Notes: generated from the sequence alone by a model not told the origin. A DNA stretch of 64,000 bases from JBHJHP01 sp042219825 (GCF_042219825.1 NZ_JBHJHQ010000006.1:248001-312000); one strand, 5' to 3'. Positions 1 to 10,352 are shown, counted from the stretch's first letter. Numbers and translations are program-made.

Positions 1-404
1 TTCCTTTTTTCATTTGTTTTATAAATACAGTTTAATACAGAATCCTTTTCTGTAAAAAACAACCTGTTATTTGAATCTTTATAGAAGTAAAGGGAGGTTT
101 TCCCATTTACCAGTCTTTCTAAAAATACTCTTTTAACTGAGTCATTTAAATGGATATCTTTTGCTATGTAAACCCGACCATCTTCAAAACCATATTCTTT
201 AACCTGATAAGCTGTGTATTTAATAATATGATTTCCTTCCTTGACCCTACAATACGTAGAATTTATAATATCATTTCCATTTAATAGGTTTATGGCATAC
301 GACGTTGAACTATCCGTGATAAAGTAACTGATCTGCGCATTGGCCAATAAGCTTGAAATAACTAATAAAAATAATGTAAATATGTATTTGCTGGTATGTT
401 GCAT
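1..404 (-). CDS. Secreted hypothetical protein, 3' end cut off by window edge
   Basis: An open frame runs leftward from an ATG at 404 off the left edge (134 codons visible). The first ~23 residues form a signal peptide: a short polar start, a hydrophobic core and an LLANA|Q-type cleavage site. The visible mature part has no motif I recognise, but its short beta-rich wording resembles Bacteroidota periplasmic proteins that store phrases such as 'DGRVYIAKD' and 'FYKDSNNRLFFTEKDS'. It has the same orientation as the ATP synthase operon but is separated from atpG by about 290 bp, so it is probably transcribed separately. Function unknown. Confidence 0.7.
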   Translation of the reverse strand, partial: MQHTSKYIFTLFLLVISSLLANAQISYFITDSSTSYAINLLNGNDIINSTYCRVKEGNHIIKYTAYQVKEYGFEDGRVYIAKDIHLNDSVKRVFLERLVNGKTSLYFYKDSNNRLFFTEKDSVLNCIYKTNEKR

Positions 405-693
405 AGGATAAATTAAACGGACAATAATAATTCTTATTCCTAAATTACCATGTCAGTTAAGGATGTTTTAATATTGATAAACAGTAATTTCATTCATTAT
501 ATTTACAGGCTTTAGTTGGTACTAAAGTAGAATAATTCTTTTATTACTGCAAGAGCATAAAAGATGTTTTTCAACCTTAATAGCAGCCATTTGAGGAATG
601 TTTTGATATGGATATAAGTATTGGGCGATCCCGTAGCACATAAAAAATGTCCTAAGATCATGCAAAAACAGAAACTGAATTTAATGATATAAT
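405..693. other. Intergenic region without a gene
   Basis: This AT-rich gap lies between the truncated secreted protein and the end of atpG. I see no open frame worth calling. A small hairpin with arms CTTTAGT (510-516) and ACTAAAG (521-527) is present but has no clear T-tract, so I do not call it a terminator. The promoter of the leftward secreted gene is expected here. Confidence 0.5.
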
Positions 694-1566
694 TTACGAA
701 TTCTTCAGTGCTTCTGCGCCACCGGTTATTTCAAGAATTTCGTTAGTAATGGAAGCCTGACGTGCCTTGTTGTAAGTCAATGTAAGATCACGCAATAACG
801 TTTGAGCGTTATCGGTAGCCTGTTGCATTGCCTGCATTCTTGCCGCATGTTCTGAAGTAAACGAGTTCAACAATACCATATAGGCATGCATCTGTAAAGC
901 TTTAGGAATAATATCGTATAGAATTTCTTCCTTGTTTGGTTCGTAAATATAATCGTGGTTAAGTGTGTCACCGTTTATCTCTTCAGGTTCAACCGGTAAA
1001 AAGTTTTCAAAGGTTACATCCAGACGTCCGGCAGATACAAATTTTGTGTAGACAAAAATAATCTGATCATAAGTGCCATTCAGAAAATCAGATGTGATTT
1101 TTTTTGATAAATCATTCAGTGATTCAAACGTAAGATCATCAAACAATTCATCATGTGTTTCAATTGGTTTAATTCCCCTGGTTTTAAGCAGCTTTGATCC
1201 TTGTTTGCCAATGGAAATATAGTCAGTGCTACTACCTGGAAATTCTGTCCTTACATGCTCAAGAGTAGCTTTTACCAAACCTGAATTAAATGCACCACAC
1301 AGTCCCCTGTTTGAGGTTACGACTATCACGAGTATATTATCCGATTTTGGTTCATCAACGAGATACGGGAATTTGGTTCTGGTTTCCTCATCATCCAGCA
1401 GATGTGCCAGAATTTCTTCCAGTTTATTTGCATACGGACGGGAACTCAGCAAAACATTTTGTGCTTTTTTAAGTTTGGCAGCCGAAACCATCTTCATGGC
1501 ACTGGTCACCTGCATGGTTGTTTTAACCGTGTTTATCCTACCGCGTATCTCCTTTAAACCAGCCAT
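694..1566 (-). CDS. atpG: F1Fo ATP synthase gamma subunit
   Basis: Central rotor stalk of F1: it turns inside the alpha3beta3 hexamer and couples proton flow to ATP synthesis. The 290-residue length matches the family. The N-terminal helix begins AGLKEIRGRINTVK and continues with a conserved SAMKMVSAAKLKKAQ-type segment. The C-terminal helix carries the signature region around RQASITNEILEITGGAEAL. The middle contains the conserved SNRGLCGAFNS segment. It is the last gene of the leftward atpB-E-F-H-A-G operon, only 3 bp after atpA. The beta and epsilon genes do not follow it, unlike the usual A-G-D-C order of many bacteria. Confidence 0.98.
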   Translation of the reverse strand: MAGLKEIRGRINTVKTTMQVTSAMKMVSAAKLKKAQNVLLSSRPYANKLEEILAHLLDDEETRTKFPYLVDEPKSDNILVIVVTSNRGLCGAFNSGLVKATLEHVRTEFPGSSTDYISIGKQGSKLLKTRGIKPIETHDELFDDLTFESLNDLSKKITSDFLNGTYDQIIFVYTKFVSAGRLDVTFENFLPVEPEEINGDTLNHDYIYEPNKEEILYDIIPKALQMHAYMVLLNSFTSEHAARMQAMQQATDNAQTLLRDLTLTYNKARQASITNEILEITGGAEALKNS

Positions 1567-1569
1567 TTA

Positions 1570-3159
1570 TTATTTTTTATAGCCCTGTGCAACGTCCAGT
1601 GCAACAGTTTCAACGGTTTTTACAATGTCATTATCTTTTTCTGAAGGCCATTCACCACCGGCAATTCTGTCCAGAATATCTTTATGTTCCCGTTCCATTG
1701 TATCCAGAAAATCTGCTTCAAAGGCTTTCACATCTTTTATAGGAACATCTCTGAGAAGCGCATTCACGCCACAATAGATAATCGCAACCTGTTGTTCTAT
1801 CCGAAGTGGATGGTATTGCAACTGTTTCAGAATTTCAACGTTCTTGGCTCCTTTATCCAATATACGCATGGTTGCCGGGTCAAGGTCTGATCCAAATTTG
1901 GCAAATGCTTCCAGTTCTCGGTACTGTGCCTGATCTATTTTCAGTGTACCGGCAATCTTCTTCATCGGTTTGATCTGTGCATTACCACCAACCCTTGATA
2001 CCGAAATACCTACGTTGATAGCCGGTCGGATACCCGCATTGAAAAGGTCTGCTTCGAGGAAGATCTGACCGTCGGTAATTGAAATTACGTTAGTTGGAAT
2101 ATAACCTGATACGTCACCAGCCTGCGTTTCAATGATGGGAAGTGCTGTTAGCGAACCTCCACCTTTAACAATTGGCTTTAATACGTCCGGCAGGTCATTC
2201 ATTTGTTTGGCGATATCATCTGAATCAATGATTTTGGCAGCCCTCTCCAGCAGTCTGGAGTGGAGGTAGAATACATCTCCCGGATATGCTTCACGTCCTG
2301 GCGGACGACGGAGCAGGAGGGAGACCTCACGATAAGATACCGCCTGTTTTGATAAGTCATCGTAAATAACCAGTGCACTACGACCGGTATCTCTGAAAAA
2401 CTCACCAATGGTTGCACCTGCAAAAGGTGCATAATATTGTAATGCAGCAGATTCTGATGCTGTAGCAGAAACGATTACAGTATAATCCAGCGCACCATTA
2501 TCTTCAAGCGTTTTGGCAATATTAGCTACGGTTGAACCCTTTTGTCCAACGGCAACATAAATACAGTAAACCGGATTCCCTTTTTCGTAAAACTCTTTCT
2601 GATTGATTATCGTATCAATTGCTACAGCTGTTTTACCTGTCTGACGGTCACCGATGATCAACTCACGTTGGCCGCGACCAATTGGGGTCATGGCATCAAT
2701 TGCCTTGATACCGGTTTGCAATGGTTCTTTTACGGGTTGACGGAAGATAACACCCGGAGCTTTTCGTTCCAGTGGCAGATTGTAGAACGGGCCTTCTAGG
2801 GCTCCTTTACCGTCTATAGGTTCACCAAGCGGATTGACAACACGTCCCAACATGGATTCTGTTACGTTAATGGAGGCAATCTTTCCCGTTCTTTTAACGG
2901 TATCACCTTCCTTTACGTATTCCGCAGATCCCAGAAGTACAACACCTACATTATCTGTCTCCAGGTTCAATACGATGCCCATCATTGATCCGAAATCAAC
3001 GAGTTCGTTGGCACCGGCATTGTTTAAACCGTAGATACGGGCGATGCCGTCACCGACCTCAAGTACGGTACCTACTTCTTCAAGATCGGATTCATTGGTG
3101 AACCCTTCCAGTTGTTTTTTAAGTAATTCAGATATTTCTGATGGTCTGATTTCTGCCAT
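1570..3159 (-). CDS. atpA: F1Fo ATP synthase alpha subunit
   Basis: Non-catalytic nucleotide-binding subunit of the F1 head. The 529-residue protein has the N-terminal beta-barrel and the Walker A loop GDRQTGKTA near residues 170-178. It also has the [21 protein letters not shown] region and the alpha/beta signature [14 protein letters not shown]. It is slightly longer than the usual ~510 residues, with the extra length near the C-terminus. The start ATG lies 16 bp after the end of atpH in the same operon. Assignment is certain from end-to-end family wording. Confidence 0.99.
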   Translation of the reverse strand: MAEIRPSEISELLKKQLEGFTNESDLEEVGTVLEVGDGIARIYGLNNAGANELVDFGSMMGIVLNLETDNVGVVLLGSAEYVKEGDTVKRTGKIASINVTESMLGRVVNPLGEPIDGKGALEGPFYNLPLERKAPGVIFRQPVKEPLQTGIKAIDAMTPIGRGQRELIIGDRQTGKTAVAIDTIINQKEFYEKGNPVYCIYVAVGQKGSTVANIAKTLEDNGALDYTVIVSATASESAALQYYAPFAGATIGEFFRDTGRSALVIYDDLSKQAVSYREVSLLLRRPPGREAYPGDVFYLHSRLLERAAKIIDSDDIAKQMNDLPDVLKPIVKGGGSLTALPIIETQAGDVSGYIPTNVISITDGQIFLEADLFNAGIRPAINVGISVSRVGGNAQIKPMKKIAGTLKIDQAQYRELEAFAKFGSDLDPATMRILDKGAKNVEILKQLQYHPLRIEQQVAIIYCGVNALLRDVPIKDVKAFEADFLDTMEREHKDILDRIAGGEWPSEKDNDIVKTVETVALDVAQGYKK

Positions 3160-3175
3160 TTCTGCACAATTTTTA

Positions 3176-3715
3176 TCAGCTGTTGATCAGCGACTTTTTA
3201 ATTTTTGCTAATTTACCACTAATGCTGGCATCCAGTTGAAGGTCGTCCACACGCAGAATAAATCCTCCGATGATTTCCGGATCAACTTTTTCTTCAAACT
3301 CAAGTTTGGATCCCATACTCTTTTCCAGTTTCTGATACAGTTTTTTCTTGAAGCCCGGATCAATATCAACTGCTGTTGTTACAGTAGCTTTCCGGATTCC
3401 TTTTGCCAGCCTTGCCGATTCAATGTAATGATAAACGATGGTCAGCAACATGCTTTCACGTTCATAATCGAATACAAGGTCGAGAAAACTAAGTGTTAAA
3501 GCGTTCAGTTTGCCTTTAAAGAGCGCATGCATTACAGTTTTTTTCTTGGATGGGGTAAGGGTGGTATTTTTAAGAAACTTTTTGAAGTCTTCCGATTCCT
3601 GAATAACACGAAGCAACTGCTTCATGTCTTGCAGGATCGCATCCTCAAGTTTCTTTTCCACTGCCAGTTCTTGCAGCGCTTTACAATACCTTACTCTTAC
3701 TCTGCTGTTATCCAT
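3176..3715 (-). CDS. atpH: F1Fo ATP synthase delta subunit
   Basis: Delta (OSCP-like) subunit that clamps the peripheral stalk to the top of F1. The 179-residue length is normal. The N-terminal helical domain begins [17 protein letters not shown], and the C-terminal part has the conserved [14 protein letters not shown] segment that marks OSCP/delta proteins. It lies between atpF and atpA with gaps of 2 and 16 bp, which is the standard position. Sequence conservation is low in this family, so the position in the operon adds much of the certainty. Confidence 0.97.
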   Translation of the reverse strand: MDNSRVRVRYCKALQELAVEKKLEDAILQDMKQLLRVIQESEDFKKFLKNTTLTPSKKKTVMHALFKGKLNALTLSFLDLVFDYERESMLLTIVYHYIESARLAKGIRKATVTTAVDIDPGFKKKLYQKLEKSMGSKLEFEEKVDPEIIGGFILRVDDLQLDASISGKLAKIKKSLINS

Positions 3716-3717
3716 GC

Positions 3718-4212
3718 TCAGTTAAAATTAGCTTTATCCAGCATTTTATTAATTATCTCTTCATGTTTCTTTTTGGTATCAATTTCTGATTCCAGAATTT
3801 TTGATGCCATGTCAATAGAGATAACCGCAAGTTGCTGTTTCAGGCTTTCCACAGCCTTTTGTTTTTCAGCTTCGAAATCCTTTTTAGCTGATTCAACAAT
3901 TTTTTCTGCTTCTTTTTTTGCTTTTACCTTAGCTTCTCTGATTATTTCAACCTGGGTGGCTTTGCCCTCATCAATGAGTTTGAGTTTTTCACTTTTTGCC
4001 TCACGCACAATCATTTCCTTGTCCTGCTCAAGAGATGCAAGTTCAATACGTGCCTGTTCTGCCGCTTTTAAACTGTCGTTTATATTGGCTTCACGCGTAT
4101 GAACTGCTTTTAATATAGGTTTCCAGGCAAATTTACCCAGTAGAACCATCAGAAGCAGAAAGACGATTGTGGTCCAAAAAATTAACCCTATGCCAGGTGT
4201 TATCAGATCCAT
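3718..4212 (-). CDS. atpF: F1Fo ATP synthase b subunit
   Basis: Peripheral stalk subunit. One membrane helix lies at residues ~5-30 (the IFWTTIVFLLLMVLLGKFAW stretch). A long charged alpha-helical coiled coil rich in Ala, Glu and Lys follows to the end, the usual layout of a 164-residue b subunit. Only one b-type gene is present, so a homodimer is expected (inference). It is 3 bp from atpE and 2 bp from atpH, consistent with translational coupling. Confidence 0.98.
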   Translation of the reverse strand: MDLITPGIGLIFWTTIVFLLLMVLLGKFAWKPILKAVHTREANINDSLKAAEQARIELASLEQDKEMIVREAKSEKLKLIDEGKATQVEIIREAKVKAKKEAEKIVESAKKDFEAEKQKAVESLKQQLAVISIDMASKILESEIDTKKKHEEIINKMLDKANFN

Positions 4213-4215
4213 GGT

Positions 4216-4443
<228 letters not shown>

Positions 4444-4456
4444 TTAAGTTATATAA

Positions 4457-5530
4457 TTAATGATGTTTTTGTACTGCCATTCCAATGAACAATGCCGAAA
4501 GCATTGTAAAAATAAAAGCCTGTAAAAATGCAACCAATATCTCCAGAAGGCTCATGAATAAACCAAATGGAACAGAAACAGATGCAAATACCGTAGACTT
4601 AAAAATAAATATAATAGATATTAAGCTTAAAATAATGATATGGCCTGCTGTGATGTTTGCAAATAAACGAACCATCAGGGCAAAAGGTTTGGTAAAAATA
4701 CCAATGATCTCCACAATAATTAATATTGGTAATACAAAAACGGGAACATCGGGAGTTGCAAAGATATGCTTCCAGTAATCCTTGGATCCGTTAATATTAG
4801 TTATTATGAGTGTAAATAATGCCAGGGTCATCGTTACCGCTATATTCCCGGTAACATTAGATGCCCCGGGGAAAATAGGGATCAGTCCCAAAAGGTTGTT
4901 TATAAGGATGAAAAAGAAGACGGAAAGTAAATATACAATATATTTATCCGCATCTTTTTTACTCATGTTCGGTAACACAATTTCATCTCTGACAAAAAGG
5001 ATGACCGGTTCAAGAAAACCTGCGAGTCCTTTAGGTGCAGTATTTGGGTTTTTACGGTAAAACCGTGCAACTGAAATGAAGATCCACAATAACAGTAATG
5101 AACTGATCAGTATGGCAGCTACATTTCTTGTGATGGAAAAATCCAGCGGTTTTTCATCCAGTTCACCATGATCAGCATGTCCGTCATGCAAAACATATAT
5201 GGTTTCATGGTGCAATACATATGTTCTGTCTCCTTTGGTCACAGGTTCCTCACCATGATGGAAATCAGAAGACATAAAAATATCCAGATGTCCGTCATAA
5301 AGAAGTATAACCGGTAATGGAATGGCCACATCATATTCTTCACCTTCCTTATCTTTATACGACAGAATATGCCAGCTGTGAGTATCCTTGATGTGATGCA
5401 TGATCACTTCATTAACATCAAACTCAGCTTCTTCATCCCCTATAGAAAACTCTTCCTGATCAGACGCATATATTATGCTTCCGAAAAGCAGTGATAATAA
5501 GATAAAAATGGTGACTTTTAATCTGTTCAA
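4457..5530 (-). CDS. atpB: F1Fo ATP synthase a subunit with periplasmic N-terminal extension
   Basis: Stator channel subunit. The C-terminal membrane part has the essential Arg in LMVRLFANITAGHI and the usual multi-helix layout. Before it lies a cleavable-looking signal peptide and about 100 residues of mostly extracytoplasmic, His- and Asp-rich sequence (HHIKDTHSWH, HHGEEP, LHDGHADHGE). Such N-terminal extensions are known in Bacteroidota a subunits. No in-frame ATG exists before the signal peptide. Candidate TTG starts are at 5563, 5539 and 5530. I chose 5530 because it gives the cleanest signal peptide (start, then NRLKV and a hydrophobic run). It is the first gene of the atpBEFHAG operon. 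Confidence 0.93.
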   Translation of the reverse strand: MNRLKVTIFILLSLLFGSIIYASDQEEFSIGDEEAEFDVNEVIMHHIKDTHSWHILSYKDKEGEEYDVAIPLPVILLYDGHLDIFMSSDFHHGEEPVTKGDRTYVLHHETIYVLHDGHADHGELDEKPLDFSITRNVAAILISSLLLLWIFISVARFYRKNPNTAPKGLAGFLEPVILFVRDEIVLPNMSKKDADKYIVYLLSVFFFILINNLLGLIPIFPGASNVTGNIAVTMTLALFTLIITNINGSKDYWKHIFATPDVPVFVLPILIIVEIIGIFTKPFALMVRLFANITAGHIIILSLISIIFIFKSTVFASVSVPFGLFMSLLEILVAFLQAFIFTMLSALFIGMAVQKHH

Positions 5531-5681
5531 TTCTAACAAAGTTTCTAAATATTGACTGAGCAAAAATGCTAAAAAATTCAGTTAATAAAAAATTAAAAAC
5601 GTAAATTTTTCAGTAATTCAATTCTCCTGATTATACCTGGTTAAATTATTGATTATGCTTTTGTCATGTAGAACAAGAATA

Positions 5682-5710
5682 TTGTCATTTTGTTAATTTA
5701 ATTATCTTTG
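5682..5710 (+). promoter_or_regulatory. Candidate Bacteroidota-type promoter of the Omp85-like gene
   Basis: TATCTTTG at 5703-5710 matches the TAnnTTTG -7 element of Bacteroidota sigma-ABfr promoters. A TTG at 5682-5684 lies 18 bp upstream of it, near the expected -33 position. The element ends 22 bp before the ATG at 5733. Identified by eye from the known consensus. Confidence 0.55.
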
Positions 5711-5732
5711 AATTGTTAAAAAAATTTATACA

Positions 5733-7073
5733 ATGAGAAAAAATCTATTGTTAATTCTGCTTACTGCTCTGTCCATGAGTGTTTTGTCGGTAAGTGCTCA
5801 GGATGAAGAAAATTCTGACTCCAAAGTCAAAAAAGGATGGAATTTTGGTGCCTTGCCCGCAATTACTTACAATACCGATCTGGGCTTTCAATATGGAGGT
5901 CTTGTAAATTTTTTCAATTATGGTGATGGATCTGAGTATCCGGACTATTTGCATAATATATATCTTGAAGTATCACGTTTTACAAAAGGGAGTGGAATCT
6001 ACAGACTTTCGTATGATTCAGAATATCTTATTCCAGGTATGCGGGTAACTTCTGACCTCGCTTATCTGCCGGATATGGCATTTAACTTTTTTGGTTTCAA
6101 TGGATATGAGGCAGTATATAATCAGTCATGGATTGATGATGATCCTCTGAATAGTGCTTATAAGACCAGGATGTTTTATAAAATGCAAAACAATACATTC
6201 AGGTTTAAAACCGATCTCCAGTTTCCGCTTTCAGGTAAGAAATTGTTGGGGCTTGTCGGTTTTAATCTACAGCAGTATACTATCTCAACCGTGGATATAG
6301 ACCGTTTGAATAAAGGTAAGTCGAGTAATCTTCTTCCTGATACTTTAACGCTTTATGATCAGTATGTGAATTGGGGAATTATTGGGAATGATGAGAAGAA
6401 TGGAGGTTTTATTCCTTTATTAAAGGCTGGTCTGGTATATGACACCAGGGATAATGAACCGAATCCGATGCATGGTATCTGGACGGAGGCATTTATTTTT
6501 GGTGCACCAAAATTTCTGGGTGCTGAATCCGGCTTTTTAAAATTTAATATAACGCACCGGCAATATTTTACGCTTATTAAGCGGGATCTTTCATTCGCGT
6601 ATCGTATAAGCTATCAGGGAACTTTGGCAGGAAAGGTACCGTTTTACTACCAATCGCAAATAGAGACTTCTAAAATGAAAGATCAGATTGGCCTTGGAGG
6701 AAGTAAAACTTTACGTGGCATACAGCGTGCACGGGTTATTGGCGATGGTTTTGTATATGGAAATGTGGAATTGCGCTGGAAGCCGGTTCATTTTGACTGG
6801 ATTAATCAGAAATTTTATATAGGACTTAATGCTTTTTCTGATTTTGGTCAGGTGGTGCAGAAAGTTGATGTGGAGAAAAATTTTATGACTTGGAGCATGC
6901 CTTTGCCACAGGGTTATTTTGATTTTGGAGCTGAATCACTCCACGTAAGTTACGGTCTTGGATTAAGAATCGCCATGAATGAGAATTTTGTGATTGCCGT
7001 GGATTTTGGAAAAGCAGTTAATAAGCAGGATGGAAATACAGGTTTATATATCGGATTGGATTATTTGTTTTAA
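5733..7073 (+). CDS. Omp85/BamA-TamA-like outer membrane protein
   Basis: A 446-residue secreted beta-barrel protein. The signal peptide covers ~1-23 and ends SVSAQ. The C-terminal half carries the Omp85/surface-antigen signature, LGGSKTLRGI followed by GDGFVYGNVELRWKP, around residues 312-350. The chain ends in an amphipathic strand with a terminal Phe, as expected for BAM-folded barrels. No POTRA repeats are evident, so this is a short surface-antigen (D15) type barrel rather than BamA itself. Such proteins are common in Bacteroidota and their function is mostly unknown. It is divergent from the atp operon and monocistronic, ending at a strong hairpin. Confidence 0.85.
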   Translation: MRKNLLLILLTALSMSVLSVSAQDEENSDSKVKKGWNFGALPAITYNTDLGFQYGGLVNFFNYGDGSEYPDYLHNIYLEVSRFTKGSGIYRLSYDSEYLIPGMRVTSDLAYLPDMAFNFFGFNGYEAVYNQSWIDDDPLNSAYKTRMFYKMQNNTFRFKTDLQFPLSGKKLLGLVGFNLQQYTISTVDIDRLNKGKSSNLLPDTLTLYDQYVNWGIIGNDEKNGGFIPLLKAGLVYDTRDNEPNPMHGIWTEAFIFGAPKFLGAESGFLKFNITHRQYFTLIKRDLSFAYRISYQGTLAGKVPFYYQSQIETSKMKDQIGLGGSKTLRGIQRARVIGDGFVYGNVELRWKPVHFDWINQKFYIGLNAFSDFGQVVQKVDVEKNFMTWSMPLPQGYFDFGAESLHVSYGLGLRIAMNENFVIAVDFGKAVNKQDGNTGLYIGLDYLF

Positions 7074-7110
7074 TGAGATGTAACGAGTCAAGACAGAATA
7101 TAAAGCATAA

Positions 7111-7138
7111 AAAAGGCTGCCCGGAGGCAGCCTTTTTT
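7111..7138. terminator. Bidirectional rho-independent terminator
   Basis: Perfect stem GGCTGCC (7115-7121) / GGCAGCC (7126-7132) with loop CGGA, flanked by an A-run on the left and a T-run on the right. It lies between two convergent genes, so it can serve both strands. Confidence 0.9.
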
Positions 7139-7140
7139 AA

Positions 7141-8109
7141 TCATTTTACATCCGGTCGGGACTGGAACAGCTTATGAAACAGCTTATCCGTTCCGGATTC
7201 AAAGTATGTGTTTTTATTTTCTGATGTACTGATTATATGTTTTGAATCTACTGTGTAGCCCTTAATCTCTATCGGATTAGTCATAGATCCGCTACCTTCG
7301 ATCATCATGGTGTAAGTGGGTTGAGATACCACAGAATCATCAAAAAAGTTATGCGAACTTACGTTCTGAAGGTCACGAAGATACGTCACAACGGATGCCG
7401 AATCTGTCGTCTGTCCATTCAGCAACCATGTATTGCCCTGTTTCTCAAGTGTAAAGGAACTATCAGAAGGAGCCGTTACGGTAATTTTATTCCAGTCGTT
7501 AAAATTACTTTTAATGATAACCGGATCACGCATATATTTTATATCGCGGTCAAACAACATTGATAAATAACCGTCTACAGCATAGATTTCCTTGCTATTT
7601 CCTGATCTTACAAAGGAGGTCATCGTTCCCTGCTGTTGCCGGTATTGGTTTTGTCCCTGATTTTTTGGCTGGCTATAACTGAATTTACCTATATAGAGAT
7701 CAGCCAGTTCCTTACCATTCTTGTCATTAATAATGACTCGGGTTGCCAGGGAATCTGATACTTTGTATTCATTCCATTTATCTTTACTATTTGCTACAAT
7801 CCGGTCGGCTTTAACAGTGCTGATCTGATTTAGAATTGCATTTATTGCATCTGGTGCAGCATTGTATGATATCCCTTCGCTTTCAAAATTCCAGCGATCA
7901 TCATTTTTTGTAAACGTGACAGGGACTTCCGGTTTATTTTTTGTGTATAAAATAAACGATCCTATATTGTCCTGATCCACAGCAACAATATTACTGTTAA
8001 ATGAACTGTTGGTTTTGTCTTTGCTGTCAAAAACTTCAACTGCCAATACTATTAAAAGAAGGATCACAAAGATTCCAAGCAGTTGTTTCAGGTTGAATTT
8101 ACTAAACAT
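7141..8109 (-). CDS. DUF4340 domain protein of the gliding ABC operon
   Basis: A 322-residue membrane-anchored protein with one N-terminal helix (LLGIFVILLLIVLAVEVF) and an extracytoplasmic beta-rich domain. Its wording (IGSFILYTKNKPEVPVTFTKNDDRWNF, later NTWLLNGQTTDSASVVTYLRDL) matches the DUF4340 family. That family is usually found directly downstream of GldG-type ABC auxiliary proteins. The start overlaps the end of gldG by 8 bp, so the two are almost certainly co-translated. The precise role is unknown; an accessory to the GldAFG transporter is inferred from position. Confidence 0.85.
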   Translation of the reverse strand: MFSKFNLKQLLGIFVILLLIVLAVEVFDSKDKTNSSFNSNIVAVDQDNIGSFILYTKNKPEVPVTFTKNDDRWNFESEGISYNAAPDAINAILNQISTVKADRIVANSKDKWNEYKVSDSLATRVIINDKNGKELADLYIGKFSYSQPKNQGQNQYRQQQGTMTSFVRSGNSKEIYAVDGYLSMLFDRDIKYMRDPVIIKSNFNDWNKITVTAPSDSSFTLEKQGNTWLLNGQTTDSASVVTYLRDLQNVSSHNFFDDSVVSQPTYTMMIEGSGSMTNPIEIKGYTVDSKHIISTSENKNTYFESGTDKLFHKLFQSRPDVK

Positions 8110-9616
8110 AATCTTCCTCCATTCTTTTAATCCGGCGTATCCGGTTACGTTGAGACCTGAAAATTCCGTAAATCACAATCAACAGAATCGGAAGCAGGAA
8201 GTTTAACCACTTCAGCAACGATTTTGTACTGTCATCCACCTGGTCAAGCAATCGGGCGGTAATTCCTTTAGTACGCAAATCTATTAATCCGGTATCATCG
8301 CTTAACCAATCCACTGAATTAACCAGCAGGTTCACGTTGTCTGCATTGATCTGGCGTTGACGTTGTCCATCACCATTAATCGGAAATTCACCATCCGTGA
8401 ATACAATCATTTTAGATGCCGTATTTCCAGATAGTTTGCCTGAAAAGATACCGCCGATAGGAATATTAGCTTCAGGAAAATCCTTTTCTGACCATTTTTT
8501 CTCGATATTAAAATATACCGGTGTTGGTACGGCATTACTTTTATTCCCGGTCATTACAATTGGCGTAAAGGTTACAGTTGAGTCGCCATTGTAGTTTAAT
8601 GGACTCACAAACTGAAATATTACGGCTTCAAGTCCTGACGTAATCGGATTATCTGCGAATTTATTTACAATAGGGAAATAAGGGAATTTTACCTGTGAGC
8701 TAAAAGTCATAAAACCGTTGTTCTGCTGAACCGATATGTTTCCACATGTTGCATCGGTAATCATATCTGCCGGAACCTGGATGCCTTTTTTAGCCAGCCA
8801 TGTTTCAAGACCCGTTGTCTTGGCTTTTCCCATAACAGACTGAAAATCTCCTTCTACACGATCAAACGCAATTAAGAGGTTTCCACCTTTTGCAAGATAG
8901 TTATCCAGCATATCGAATTGTGATTGTTGAATAGAGTCTTCGGGTCGAACCATAACGAGTGTCTTGTATATAGACAGATCCGTGGAATCAGTCATATTAA
9001 CCGGTTCAATTTGATAAAGCACATCCAGTTCTTTAACGGCTTGAATCATAGATGATATGGACGCTTCTCCATGTCCCTGTAAAAATCCAATGACAGGTTT
9101 GTCGGTAGCAATAAGTTTCTTAATAGAAGTGGAGAGGTCATATTCCATGGCTGAACCCGATTGAATGACCGGGATCACCTCTGTTTGATCCTTATAGGAA
9201 ACCACAGCTCCCAGGTAGGCTTTTTTCTGTACCGCCTGGTCTTTTTCGCGTTGCTGGATCAGAATAGGTTGAATGCCTTTCTGCATGGCTTCGCGTTCAG
9301 TTGCGTCATCTTTGCCGGGATTTTTAAACTCGTACGCTATATTTCCACCGGAACGGTTCACGTATTCAATCAGCATATCCTTAAATTCCTTTCTTACTTT
9401 TCCTACTTCAGGAGGAAGGTCCTCCGAAAAATATGCTGTGATTGTAATGGGTTCAGGAATCTCCTTTAAAATATTTTTAGTTGCATCGCTAAGTGTGTAG
9501 CGCTTATCGGCAGTAAGGTCCATACGAAAGAAAAACCGGCTTGCCAGAATGTTAATAAGGATAAGCACCCCAAGAATGATCAGCAATGAGTATATAGTTT
9601 TACTTTTCTTATTCAT
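8102..9616 (-). CDS. gldG: Gliding-associated ABC transporter auxiliary protein GldG
   Basis: A 504-residue membrane protein with a helix near residues 8-28 and another near 470-490 (LLKWLNFLLPILLIVIYGIF), enclosing a large extracytoplasmic domain. This is the topology of GldG/ABC-type uncharacterised transport auxiliary proteins. The segment VIGFLQGHGEASISSMIQAVKELD resembles the conserved GHGE motif of this family. It sits between gldF and the DUF4340 gene. In Flavobacterium johnsoniae GldG works with GldF and GldA and is required for gliding. In non-gliding Bacteroidia the same set occurs, so motility is not proven here. Confidence 0.9.
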   Translation of the reverse strand: MNKKSKTIYSLLIILGVLILINILASRFFFRMDLTADKRYTLSDATKNILKEIPEPITITAYFSEDLPPEVGKVRKEFKDMLIEYVNRSGGNIAYEFKNPGKDDATEREAMQKGIQPILIQQREKDQAVQKKAYLGAVVSYKDQTEVIPVIQSGSAMEYDLSTSIKKLIATDKPVIGFLQGHGEASISSMIQAVKELDVLYQIEPVNMTDSTDLSIYKTLVMVRPEDSIQQSQFDMLDNYLAKGGNLLIAFDRVEGDFQSVMGKAKTTGLETWLAKKGIQVPADMITDATCGNISVQQNNGFMTFSSQVKFPYFPIVNKFADNPITSGLEAVIFQFVSPLNYNGDSTVTFTPIVMTGNKSNAVPTPVYFNIEKKWSEKDFPEANIPIGGIFSGKLSGNTASKMIVFTDGEFPINGDGQRQRQINADNVNLLVNSVDWLSDDTGLIDLRTKGITARLLDQVDDSTKSLLKWLNFLLPILLIVIYGIFRSQRNRIRRIKRMEEDYV

Positions 9617-9629
9617 GATGCATTTCTTT

Positions 9630-10352
9630 TTAATTTGTGCTTCGTTTTGCCAACATGGATTCTGCTGCTACCAGACCACCAAATATTAAGGTCAGAAAGT
9701 AAATAATATCCTTGCTATCAATGACTCCTCTTGTAATGGATTCGTAATGGGTATTCAAATCCAGATAGTTGAATATTTCAGCTGTCATGCCGGATGTAGC
9801 ACGGGTGAGAAATCCAAAAATAATATGAAACAGAATTCCGATGGCCAGTGCAATAAGGATGGCTACAATCTGGTTATTTGTTAAACTGCTTGCAAAAATA
9901 CCGATGCTAATATATGCGGCAGACATCAGCAACAATCCAAGATAACCACTCCATACTTCTCCATGGTCAATTTGTCCCAAATTGGCGACAGTTATATAAT
10001 ACGGAATGGTAAGTGCCAATGTGATGGCTATCAACAAAAATGTGGATAAAAATTTGCCGGCAACAACCTGCCAGTCACTAACATCTTTGGTTAACAGTAG
10101 CTCAATTGTACCTGTTTTCTGCTCTTCCGCCAGTAACCGCATAGTTAACATGGGTATAAAAAAGAAGAGCGACCAATAGGCAATATTAAAAAATGCGCCC
10201 AAGCTGGCCTGATTGATGAAGAAGATATCTGAACCACTTATCCAGGTGAAGAAGCCTGTAAAACCTAAAAATAGTATGATCATTATATATGCCATGAGAG
10301 AATCGAAGAACGACCGCAATTCCCTTTTGGCAATGATCCATATTTTATTCAT
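9630..10352 (-). CDS. gldF: ABC-2 type transporter permease GldF
   Basis: A 240-residue inner-membrane permease with about six membrane helices. It has the ABC-2 family wording near the middle: EEQKTGTIELLLTKDVSDWQVVAGKF is the conserved coupling region. It follows gldA by ~20 bp and precedes gldG by 13 bp. Homologous to GldF, the membrane component of the GldAFG transporter. The substrate is unknown. Confidence 0.92.
   Translation of the reverse strand: MNKIWIIAKRELRSFFDSLMAYIMIILFLGFTGFFTWISGSDIFFINQASLGAFFNIAYWSLFFFIPMLTMRLLAEEQKTGTIELLLTKDVSDWQVVAGKFLSTFLLIAITLALTIPYYITVANLGQIDHGEVWSGYLGLLLMSAAYISIGIFASSLTNNQIVAILIALAIGILFHIIFGFLTRATSGMTAEIFNYLDLNTHYESITRGVIDSKDIIYFLTLIFGGLVAAESMLAKRSTN

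Noticed and set aside
510..527. Hairpin in the first intergenic region as the atp operon terminator
   Set aside because: The stem is only 7 bp, has no T-run, and lies ~170 bp beyond the end of atpG.
3527..4102. Rightward 191-codon open frame antisense to atpF and atpH
   Set aside because: It mirrors the coiled-coil coding sequence of atpF, giving a Ser/Phe/Ala-rich translation without domain features; both sense genes are certain.
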